64,000 nucleotides of DNA, taken from CBDDKS01 sp965230335 (lineage in GTDB: Bacteria; Pseudomonadota; Gammaproteobacteria; Enterobacterales; Kangiellaceae). Positions within the stretch are counted from its first letter, which is position 1, and each line of letters begins with the position of its first letter. The stretch is taken from NCBI GenBank assembly GCA_965230335.1, contig CBDDKS010000006.1:2170001-2234000 (forward strand), read 5' to 3'. Made by a program: the position numbers and the translations under genes. The notes under the pieces are model-generated. The model was not told the DNA's origin. It did no database searches and was given only the letters and a program-made list of their open reading frames with translations. Positions 36,465 to 44,105 of the stretch are shown in pieces.

Positions 36465-37110
36465 GAAGGTTGTTCTTGGGTTGTCTGGAGGTATTGATTC
36501 CACTGTCACCGCTTATCAACTCAAAGCTTCCGGGTTTGAGTTAGTTCCCATTTATTTTGCAAACTATAGTATTGCCGATTCCGGCCAATTGAAATCTGCT
36601 CAAAGATGTTGCTCAGACTTAAATTTAGAGTTAAGCATTGTTGATTTTTCATTTTATTCAATGTTACCAATTCAAAAACATCTATCTGAAATTCCGAATA
36701 ATAGTATGCCAAATGCATTGTTTTATCTATTTTCAACTCTTTGCCTGATAGCTTGTCGTATAGGTGCTAATCAGGTGTCATTGGGTTTAACATCAGTAGA
36801 TAGAAAAAAATTTCCCAAGATCGAAAAGTCACTACAACGAATGTCTTGTGCTATTAATGAAAGCACTTATCAGAAAAACCAAAGTGTGGGCGTACTACTG
36901 AATTCTATTTTCCCTTTTGTGGAAAACAATAAACTGGAGATTTTAATTGCTGCACAAAACCTTGGTGTACCGTTGGAGTTTACCTATTCGTGCTCACAAT
37001 CTTCAACTCAGCATTGTGGAATATGCGAATGCTGTCGCGAGCGAATAAAGTCGTTTTTAGATGCCGGAGCAAAGGATGAAACACAATATGAATATAAGAT
37101 AAAAAACTAA
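36457..37110 (+). CDS. QueC-like PP-loop protein of a peptide-modification cassette
   Basis: This 217-aa protein matches QueC (7-cyano-7-deazaguanine synthase) in layout. The PP-loop GLSGGIDSTV lies at residues 8-17, and the zinc-ribbon cysteines C179, C187, C190 and C193 (YSCSQSSTQHCGICECC) have the QueC spacing Cx7Cx2Cx2C. It ends RERIKSFLDAGAKDET, again QueC-like. QueC activates a carboxylate with ATP and makes an amide and then a nitrile. QueC homologues also serve in the Qat and type IV CBASS defence systems. It overlaps the radical SAM gene by 8 bp. No queD, queE or tgt gene is adjacent, so I infer a role in peptide or protein modification. Housekeeping queC is not ruled out. Confidence 0.75.
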   Translation: MNKKVVLGLSGGIDSTVTAYQLKASGFELVPIYFANYSIADSGQLKSAQRCCSDLNLELSIVDFSFYSMLPIQKHLSEIPNNSMPNALFYLFSTLCLIACRIGANQVSLGLTSVDRKKFPKIEKSLQRMSCAINESTYQKNQSVGVLLNSIFPFVENNKLEILIAAQNLGVPLEFTYSCSQSSTQHCGICECCRERIKSFLDAGAKDETQYEYKIKN

Positions 37111-37302
37111 CAGAATGTTTTCATTCTCTAAGCTTTCGTGCTCAATTAAACTTCGTATTAACAGTCTGCTTCTTGGATCACTACGAACAGAACTTGTTTA
37201 TGAGAGATCTAGTTCATAACTATAAAATTTGATCTTAATAAGAAGTGAAAAAAATTATATTAAAATGAAATTCCATTGAGTACTAATAAGAAATAATGAA
37301 CA

Positions 37303-38448
37303 ATGACTGAAGAAAAAGAAAAGGTAGTTTTAAAAGGTCAAGAGGCTATTAATTTATATATGCAAGGTAAAGATGCCTGGAATACTTGGGTAAAAGCAAA
37401 CCCTGTCGCTGATGTAGATTTTTCACATCAAGCCATCGAAGCTAATGAAGAAGAAGAGAATAAAAAACTCATCAACTTTTCTGGATTTCAGTTTCCTAAA
37501 GGGGATGTGATCTTTGGTGATGCAACCTTTGGAGAGGGGAAGGTGAAATTTTATAGAACAACCTTGGGGGATGGGTATGTGGAGTTTGATAATGCAACCT
37601 TTAGAGGGGAGGTGAACTTTTATAATGTAAACTTTGGTAGTGGGGAGGTGAGTTTTCGTAATACAAGCTTTAGAGGGCCGGTGAGCTTTTATAATATAAA
37701 CTTTGAGGGTGCGACTAGCTTTTATAAGGCATACTTTGGAAACGTTTCGAGCTTTGCTGGTTGTTCGTTTCAAAAGATGTTTACACTCGAATTTTCTAGA
37801 TTTAATGATATTCCTGATTTCACTTCAACAAAATTTAATTATCATCTTAATATCGGCAACATGATAGTAGAGTTTCCTAAAACCGAAAGAATACAACTAT
37901 CAAAGGAAGAAAAAAAGAATGAGAAAAATAAAAAAACATGGTTACAATACTACCCTCAAAGAATATCTGAGAACAGAGATGTCGTAAAATTACGTAGACT
38001 CAAACAGCTTGCCGGAGAAGCTAAAGACCATCGTCTTGAACTGGATTTTTTTGCTGAGGAATTACGAGCCAAGCGTTATCATGAAGTAAAAGGTTTTAGA
38101 TTAATCCCTAATTATCTTTATGGCTGGCTCAGTGATTTTGGTCGCAGTCTTTCAAGGCCAATAATATTACTTGGTGTGTTTTGGATGCTGTTTTCAGGAC
38201 TGTTCTTTTTAGCATCAAAGGAGTTAAATCGTAATACACTAGAAAACTCTATCAGGCTTTCTTCTACTTATGTCGTACCATTTATTGAAAAAGATAAGCG
38301 AGTTCGCAAGCGTTCAATGGAAGCGCTCTACGGTGCTAATTCGCATTATGATATAGCTAGAACACTTGGTATTTTACAAATTCTTATTTCAACATTGCTA
38401 ATAGCACTTTTCCTACTGGCATTAAGAAATCGATTTAAAATAAAATAA
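37303..38448 (+). CDS. Pentapeptide-repeat-like protein with C-terminal membrane segments, paralogue 2
   Basis: This 381-aa paralogue of the protein at 32158 shares its N-terminus (EKVVLKGQEAINLYMQGKDA), a shorter F-centred repeat region (FGEGKVKFYRTTLGDGYVEF and similar), the Arg/Lys-rich connector and two terminal helices (LLGVFWMLFSGLFFLA and ILISTLLIALFLLAL) with the tail RNRFKIK. The stretch 38045-38151 is identical in DNA to 33359-33465, while the rest has diverged, which points to gene conversion. The repeat region is about 160 aa shorter. An SRAP-like remnant follows as it does for paralogue 1. Function unknown. Confidence 0.75.
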   Translation: MTEEKEKVVLKGQEAINLYMQGKDAWNTWVKANPVADVDFSHQAIEANEEEENKKLINFSGFQFPKGDVIFGDATFGEGKVKFYRTTLGDGYVEFDNATFRGEVNFYNVNFGSGEVSFRNTSFRGPVSFYNINFEGATSFYKAYFGNVSSFAGCSFQKMFTLEFSRFNDIPDFTSTKFNYHLNIGNMIVEFPKTERIQLSKEEKKNEKNKKTWLQYYPQRISENRDVVKLRRLKQLAGEAKDHRLELDFFAEELRAKRYHEVKGFRLIPNYLYGWLSDFGRSLSRPIILLGVFWMLFSGLFFLASKELNRNTLENSIRLSSTYVVPFIEKDKRVRKRSMEALYGANSHYDIARTLGILQILISTLLIALFLLALRNRFKIK

Positions 38449-38457
38449 CAATTTATT

Positions 38458-38671
38458 ATGTGTGGCGGTGTCTATTATCAATTTAATAAAGAGGACATTC
38501 GGATTTATTTTCCGAATCCTAAAGCTATGCTGCCTGTGATAAAGAAGGATAAAAGCATTATCCTCTTGCCCTGGGGGAGAAGAGAAAAGGATCTATGTTG
38601 TCACTGTAACACCTGAAGACACAGCGGCTATTCATCATCGATGGCCCAGGATTTTGAGTGTAAAAGATTGA
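38458..38671 (+). pseudogene. Truncated SRAP/YedK-like remnant, copy 2
   Basis: Same structure as the copy at 33796: MCGGVYYQF start, LLPWGRREK, then loss of the middle and a +1 frame change into RIYVVTVTPEDTAAIHHRWP. The 3' end differs (VKD then stop) from copy 1. It is 9 bp downstream of pentapeptide paralogue 2, so the protein gene and the remnant were duplicated together. The central part holding the rest of the SRAP active site is absent, so the product is not a working SRAP protein. Confidence 0.75.
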
Positions 38672-38721
38672 AGTGATTAACTATACTATTTATTAAAATA
38701 GTAGTGCTTAATGCTAAATAA

Positions 38722-39864
38722 CTAATTGTCGTTTAGAAATCTTAGTTCTAGATTTGAAAGAACTTTTGCGATTAACTGAGCCTGGCTGTTGGTTTCTGTT
38801 TTTTGAAAAACATTTTTTATATGAGTTTTTACTGTGTTAAGGCTGGTACACGTCGACTTAGCTATCTGTTCAAAAGTGAAACCCTGGCAGAGCATACTCG
38901 TTAACAAAGCTTCCTTTTTTGTTAGGTTGAATAAACTAATCAGTAAACGAGGTTCAGGGATAAAGCATTTTTCTTTAGGAATGATCAAAGCTAAAAGGAG
39001 TTTTTTATTGCTATGGCTTGCTTGTATTTCATCGATTAGTGGTATTAAGTAGATATTGCAGGCTGAAGTATTATTGTGATCGTTAATGCAGACTTTGTTA
39101 GAGAAAGGTATTAATTGCCCTTCTATTAAATTAAATGTTTTATCAATAGCAGCTTGCAATACTTGATTATCTTTTGCCAGTATTGCGGTTAATTTTTTAT
39201 CTTTGATTGTGAGAAAACTATTTTCACTAAAATAGATTTCGGCAGCACAATTGATAAACTCAACAAGATTTAAGTCATTAATCAACACAATCCCTAAAGA
39301 CAAATTACCAAAAGCTTTTTCATAACTTACTGAAAGCAACTGTTTGTAATTAAGCTCTCTTGATATTGCAGAAGCTTGCAATAAGTGAGGTGTCAAAATA
39401 TTGAGTTTTTCTAGTTCCGTTTTGGTATATATACCTATTTTTAATGAGCGCCTTAATAGTAGCAGGCTCATCCAGTCATTATTTTGATTCAGTGGGACAG
39501 CTAGAGCATGCTCAGCATTATATCTCTTATGAAAATCATTATAGGTTTCACTAGCTAAGTAGGCCTTATAGTTTGTACACATGGTATCAATAAAGGCTTG
39601 TCCAGGTTTATAATGTCTTATCTCGTCAAACAAAATACTTCGGGGAACATAATATTCTGAATATGACTTTACGCCAGTATCATCTATTCCTAAATAGAAG
39701 TGCCCTAAGCCCTTTCCATTTTTTATATTTTGATCCATAAATACAGTGAAAGGACTATGAAATTCGTTGCCTATTATTTGTAATAGAGCATCCCATTCTT
39801 CAGGGACAATAGTTGTTTTATAGATCCTACGAATTATCTCGTTAAGAGAGTCTTTTATCTTCAT
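38722..39864 (-). CDS. LuxR-type transcriptional regulator, solo
   Basis: This 380-aa protein has a C-terminal LuxR/FixJ helix-turn-helix (about 315-375: LTKKEALLTSMLCQGFTFEQ, then the recognition region CTSLNTVKTHIKNVFQKT). The N-terminal part (1-290) shows PAS-like features rather than an acyl-homoserine-lactone domain; no autoinducer-binding Trp/Tyr/Asp set is obvious. It lies 21 bp downstream of the alpha/beta hydrolase gene on the same strand, so the two are probably co-transcribed. Target genes are unknown. It may respond to a product or substrate of the neighbouring hydrolase. Confidence 0.85.
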   Translation of the reverse strand: MKIKDSLNEIIRRIYKTTIVPEEWDALLQIIGNEFHSPFTVFMDQNIKNGKGLGHFYLGIDDTGVKSYSEYYVPRSILFDEIRHYKPGQAFIDTMCTNYKAYLASETYNDFHKRYNAEHALAVPLNQNNDWMSLLLLRRSLKIGIYTKTELEKLNILTPHLLQASAISRELNYKQLLSVSYEKAFGNLSLGIVLINDLNLVEFINCAAEIYFSENSFLTIKDKKLTAILAKDNQVLQAAIDKTFNLIEGQLIPFSNKVCINDHNNTSACNIYLIPLIDEIQASHSNKKLLLALIIPKEKCFIPEPRLLISLFNLTKKEALLTSMLCQGFTFEQIAKSTCTSLNTVKTHIKNVFQKTETNSQAQLIAKVLSNLELRFLNDN

Positions 39865-39885
39865 GATATGTAGTGTAACGTAAGT

Positions 39886-40653
39886 TTAGCAAAATACTTT
39901 TTTAGTACATTGAGCAATAATATCAATTAATTTTTCTGGTTGTTCTATACTGGGGTAGTGTCCACATTCATTAATTAAATGCAACTCACAATTATTAGAG
40001 CAATCTGCCTGTATATTCTTTAAATAGTCCAGTCTTATGGCAGGGTCATTGTTTCCATATATAATATATTTTGGAATGTTAGTACTGATAAAAACTTCTT
40101 CCTGGTTCTTCCATTCATTATTAGTAATTGATTCAGCTATCTTAGCGCGAACAGAGGGAACAGTATTATGAAAATCATCAATTAAAAGCTGGATTAAGTC
40201 TTTTTTATGTAAAAGGAAGTTAATAGCACTTACAACATCAGTTTCTGTCGGGTTTTCAGTGAAAAATGTTTGTAATTCTTTGCTTGGATAAAAAACCTCA
40301 TCAACATTAATCGGTGATTTTAGAGGGGGTGAGAAAATCATTAACCCTTTAACATTATTAAGACTAGAAATGACTTCCATTGCTAAATTTCCGCCTAAAG
40401 AATGTCCTATTAAAAATACATCATCTATAGGCTGAATAAACTTAATCAGTTCACTAATATAATGCTTAATAGAATAATCATTAGTTTTGTCGCTATCTGG
40501 ACTTAATCCATGGCCTGGAAGATCGAGTGTTATTTTTGTTTGAGTGATTACTTCTGAATTGAGTTGTGGCTTAAATACTTTTGCACTCGATGAGTTGCCA
40601 TGAATAAATACAATGGTTCCTGCTGTTGTCCCATTCTTTTTGTAATATTTCAT
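39886..40653 (-). CDS. Alpha/beta hydrolase
   Basis: This 255-aa hydrolase uses the start ATG 40653, with GAGGA 5 nt upstream. An in-frame extension to 40734 adds residues that do not fit the family. Visible elements are the oxyanion-hole HGNSSS, the strand-turn DLPGHGLSPDSD, the nucleophile GHSLGG and the aspartate/histidine (YGNNDPAIRLDY, ECGHYPSIEQPE), so the triad is complete. Cytosolic, no signal. It precedes the LuxR-type gene and is probably regulated with it. The substrate is not predictable; lactone or ester hydrolysis is possible. Confidence 0.85.
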   Translation of the reverse strand: MKYYKKNGTTAGTIVFIHGNSSSAKVFKPQLNSEVITQTKITLDLPGHGLSPDSDKTNDYSIKHYISELIKFIQPIDDVFLIGHSLGGNLAMEVISSLNNVKGLMIFSPPLKSPINVDEVFYPSKELQTFFTENPTETDVVSAINFLLHKKDLIQLLIDDFHNTVPSVRAKIAESITNNEWKNQEEVFISTNIPKYIIYGNNDPAIRLDYLKNIQADCSNNCELHLINECGHYPSIEQPEKLIDIIAQCTKKVFC

Positions 40654-40873
40654 AGAATTCCTCAGTAAACTAACTGATAGTTCAGGGTTAGAGTTCAAGT
40701 CTTGATGACAGTAAGCAGCGCAAAGTGGTCTCAAACCGTTTCAGAATACTAACAAAATAAAAACATATTTCAAAGATAGTTTTATGTTTTTGTAAAAATA
40801 CTCCATTTGGGTGAAGAAATAAGAATGCATTACTTATAGAATAGTTCATCTATATTTTAATGAGATAGATTGA

Positions 40874-43486
40874 ATGAGAAAGACGTTTGCTTTTCCAATA
40901 TTTGTTTTTTTTATACTGACTTGCTTTGACTCTTTTGCGGAAAAAAGCTACGAGAGTGTGGTTTCAAAACTTATAAGAAATCCAGTTTCAATTGATCCTA
41001 TATCAGATCTTATAACTCGTTCAGAATACAAAATAGTCCGAGAATGGATTTTTAGCGATAACAACCCTGTAATTCAGTTTGGTGCACTGGAATCAGGATG
41101 CGACTCTACCAATTTTCACTCAGAAAGATTTAGAAAAGCACTAATCGATTATATTAATAATGACTTTAATGCTTTGAAGCTTGGCTCTATTTTTGATAGA
41201 GATATTAAAGAGAGGTTACTTGGTACCCTTTATAACGCAACAGTTAAACGTTTACAACAAGAATGCTCAACCAGCAATGAAGCTATCAATAAAAAAGAGA
41301 AATACTTCGAACTGATCAACTCTTACACCCTTGTTGTAGATTCAATTGATGAAATGCAGTCTCTAATTAACGTAATAGAAGAGCATGACTCTGTTAAGAA
41401 AAGTGCTCAAGTTTTTTCAGATTCGTTAACTGTTAACCAAAAAGAAGCAATAGCTAAAAGTTTAAATAAGACTTTCATGTTTAATGAGAACGTAAGTATC
41501 AATGATATTAACCCGGTTTTAGATGTTGATATTACATTACCTGACGAAATCAATGATGTTTATCAGAAGTTAAACGCCAGCCGAAGGTTATACAACCTTA
41601 TAGATAATATCGCTAGTAATCCATCGCTCTCATTAGATCGCAAAATTGATCAAGTAATGATGTTGTCGAATGTAAGGTTGGGTAATAATGAGAGGAGAGG
41701 GCTACAAATATCATCGATACTGGCCAAATACTCATCCGATAATATTGATGAGGTTGAAGCGATTAACAAAGTGGTGTCTCTTTTTAAAAATGATATGGTT
41801 CAAAAAACGGCAGCCGCTATTACAACAGGCAATCAGCTATATAAAAGTCTTAGAGGTAATAACTTAGATTTCAGCCAATTAAGCAATGATGATCTAGTTA
41901 GTATTGCACCAGCTGTAAATTCATTAACTAAATTAGCCTTTAATATTTCGCCAGAAAGTGATGATGCAAGAAATCTGGACATGATAACCAATATTGGTGT
42001 CGCTTATTTTACAGGTAATCCTGTAGCTATTATGAGCAGCATAAGCGCATTCTCAAACTCATCAGAGCCTAGCCCTGAACAAAAACAACATCAAGCGGTA
42101 ATGGCACAACTAAGTATTATTAATAAGAAGCTGGATAAGTTATTAGAAGGTCAGGAAAATATTTTAAATAAAGTGTCTGAAATTGAAGAGAAGGTTACCG
42201 ATATACAAAATAGAATTGATGATCTAACAGTAACGGTTAACTCAGCGAGGGTCGATATCATGGATGGTATAGGTGCTCTAAGAGATACCATCTATCGACA
42301 TGGTGATATTAATGCGCAATGGATGAGGTGTTTGGGCCAATACGACTTACTGAGCGCTCATTTGAATTTAAATTCTGGTATTGAATCTAGAGAAAGATAT
42401 TTTCGGTTTCAATTGAGAGTAGGCGAACCACTTGGCCAAGGCATAAAGTCACTGTCTTTTTCAAATAAATTGCTTAATAACGAAAATAATGAACGCTATA
42501 AAAAGTGGTTTGAATCCTGTTATCAGTATATCAACATCATGCGGCAGTTAGAGAGAGAGCAAAACCTTTCTCAAACATTATCAGCATCGAGTTATGACTA
42601 TACAGGAAATGGTCTCAATACGAATACTGAGGAATTTAAAAACACATTTTCGACTTTGGCCTCTGCGATACTGTGTAATAACGATAATACGCAGCAATGT
42701 ATAAGATGGAACGATAGTAATGACTATCTTAATATGGTTGAACGTAGAGCAATAAACATTGTAAATAATACGTCTAACAATAACTTGTATATCCCTAGGC
42801 TTTTAGAAACAGAACCGGTTGATATCTTTTTTCAAGAAACGGGTCTGTATGAAATTAAAGTCTATCAATGGCTCACTAGGGAGGACATATTGCTCAATAT
42901 GTTAAACCCTGTATTAACTAATCAAGTCGTTCACATTACTCTAGATCTGCTTCAATATATGACTGTTGTAAGAGGTACTAATCCAGAGTTAAGTAGTCAT
43001 ATGCACCTTACGAAATCCTTTTTATCTAAGTTCAGAAAATATATCCTGTTATCGATTTTGCAGCAAGAAGTTTTGAGCGGCGCTGCCTATTTAGATGATG
43101 TTGTTACTCAATATGAGTTAAGACGCCTTACAGATCAAGATATAGAATTGATGAAGAATTTTCCTGAGTTAACTAGACGCTTTTTTATTCTACAATGTGA
43201 ACTTGCTGGGGGTCCACTTAATAACCAGTGTCTAGATTTTCTAAAAAGCTCGAGCGCGAACACTAATAGTATTGAACTTGCTTCGATAATTAATTTATAT
43301 AGCCCATTCAATTCGGCTATAGTGTCTGGCTCTAAGATTAGACTGGATATAGACCGCCATATGCTTGATATAACCACTCCTTCACAGGAGGAGGTTATTG
43401 GTAAAGTCAATCCAATATCAATTTACTCAATTCACTCTAGAGCAACACTAACAATTCTTGAAGAACACTTAAATAACCGGAGATAA
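40874..43486 (+). CDS. Large secreted protein with central coiled coil, 870 aa
   Basis: I do not recognise a family. A signal peptide is clear (RKTFAFPIFVFFILTCFDSFA, quoted as FVFFILTCFDSFA, cleavage near residue 22). The N-terminal half is alpha-helical. Residues about 415-465 form a heptad-type coiled coil (LSIINKKLDKLLEGQENIL and KVSEIEEKVTDIQNRIDDL), followed by a mixed region with paired cysteines. A glycine/alanine-rich hydrophobic helix lies at about 365-395 (ITNIGVAYFTGNPVAIMSSI). It is first in a run of three genes encoding secreted proteins, with 3-67 bp spacing. The helix plus coiled coil could suit a pore-forming or adhesive role, but there is no direct evidence for either. Confidence 0.7.
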   Translation: MRKTFAFPIFVFFILTCFDSFAEKSYESVVSKLIRNPVSIDPISDLITRSEYKIVREWIFSDNNPVIQFGALESGCDSTNFHSERFRKALIDYINNDFNALKLGSIFDRDIKERLLGTLYNATVKRLQQECSTSNEAINKKEKYFELINSYTLVVDSIDEMQSLINVIEEHDSVKKSAQVFSDSLTVNQKEAIAKSLNKTFMFNENVSINDINPVLDVDITLPDEINDVYQKLNASRRLYNLIDNIASNPSLSLDRKIDQVMMLSNVRLGNNERRGLQISSILAKYSSDNIDEVEAINKVVSLFKNDMVQKTAAAITTGNQLYKSLRGNNLDFSQLSNDDLVSIAPAVNSLTKLAFNISPESDDARNLDMITNIGVAYFTGNPVAIMSSISAFSNSSEPSPEQKQHQAVMAQLSIINKKLDKLLEGQENILNKVSEIEEKVTDIQNRIDDLTVTVNSARVDIMDGIGALRDTIYRHGDINAQWMRCLGQYDLLSAHLNLNSGIESRERYFRFQLRVGEPLGQGIKSLSFSNKLLNNENNERYKKWFESCYQYINIMRQLEREQNLSQTLSASSYDYTGNGLNTNTEEFKNTFSTLASAILCNNDNTQQCIRWNDSNDYLNMVERRAINIVNNTSNNNLYIPRLLETEPVDIFFQETGLYEIKVYQWLTREDILLNMLNPVLTNQVVHITLDLLQYMTVVRGTNPELSSHMHLTKSFLSKFRKYILLSILQQEVLSGAAYLDDVVTQYELRRLTDQDIELMKNFPELTRRFFILQCELAGGPLNNQCLDFLKSSSANTNSIELASIINLYSPFNSAIVSGSKIRLDIDRHMLDITTPSQEEVIGKVNPISIYSIHSRATLTILEEHLNNRR

Positions 43487-43489
43487 CTG

Positions 43490-44038
43490 ATGAAAAAATC
43501 AATTCTTTTAATCGCTTTAACTATATTATTAGCCACTCTATTTAATGTTGGTTACACTGATGATACCGAACAATGTACAGGAAAAATGGGGGATGTAAAA
43601 ATGAGCCTTCTCGGTGAATCAAAATTTATTCAGACTCACGGATACTGCTGGAAACCTATGAACGGAAATGATATAAAGGGTACACCCTTAGCTCAAGAAT
43701 TTAAACATTTGGAAGGAAAAGCGCCTAATGCTGCTGGAAGGTTTTTTCGGGTGATGGATGTTACAGGGAAGATAGATCCTGATGGTAATAAAAGGAAAGT
43801 AGCTTCACCACAAAAAGACTCAGTTGGGCCGCATAAGCATCCTATCGGGAATAGAATATTTCGTTGGGATAGATCATTCGAAGGTGACCCCGGCAATCCT
43901 AAAACACTGGTTGATAGAGATTCAAGCCGTGCTGAGCCGCACGGGCCTTATGAAACTCAAAAAAATACTAGCAAAGAAACAAGGCCTAAAAACATTACCG
44001 TGTTTGCATATGTACATACTGGCAGCCCTAGACAGTAA
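43490..44038 (+). CDS. Secreted protein with tail-collar-like C-terminus, 182 aa
   Basis: Begins with a signal peptide (SILLIALTILLATLFNVGY). The rest contains segments typical of phage tail collar/fibre folds: LLGESKFIQTHGYCWKPMNG, GRFFRVMD, DSVGPHKHPIG and the C-terminal KETRPKNITVFAY (compare ETRPRNVA in many tail fibres). It starts 3 bp after the 870-aa gene, with GGAG upstream, so it is coupled to it. The C-terminal half is paralogous to that of the protein at 44106. No other phage genes are nearby, so this is a secreted collar-fold protein rather than prophage debris. Confidence 0.7.
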   Translation: MKKSILLIALTILLATLFNVGYTDDTEQCTGKMGDVKMSLLGESKFIQTHGYCWKPMNGNDIKGTPLAQEFKHLEGKAPNAAGRFFRVMDVTGKIDPDGNKRKVASPQKDSVGPHKHPIGNRIFRWDRSFEGDPGNPKTLVDRDSSRAEPHGPYETQKNTSKETRPKNITVFAYVHTGSPRQ

Positions 44039-44105
44039 ACCGCAGTTAGAACGAGTAAAACACTCATATTCTTTGAGTTACAACATCCAATATAAGGATA
44101 CAAAA

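Noticed and set aside
32158..38448. Composite transposon
   Set aside because: The flanking copies are pentapeptide-repeat genes without transposase, terminal inverted repeats or visible target-site duplications.
43824..44105. Extended N-terminus of the collar-like protein gene
   Set aside because: The extension runs out of phase through the previous gene; a clear ribosome binding site and signal peptide mark ATG 44106.
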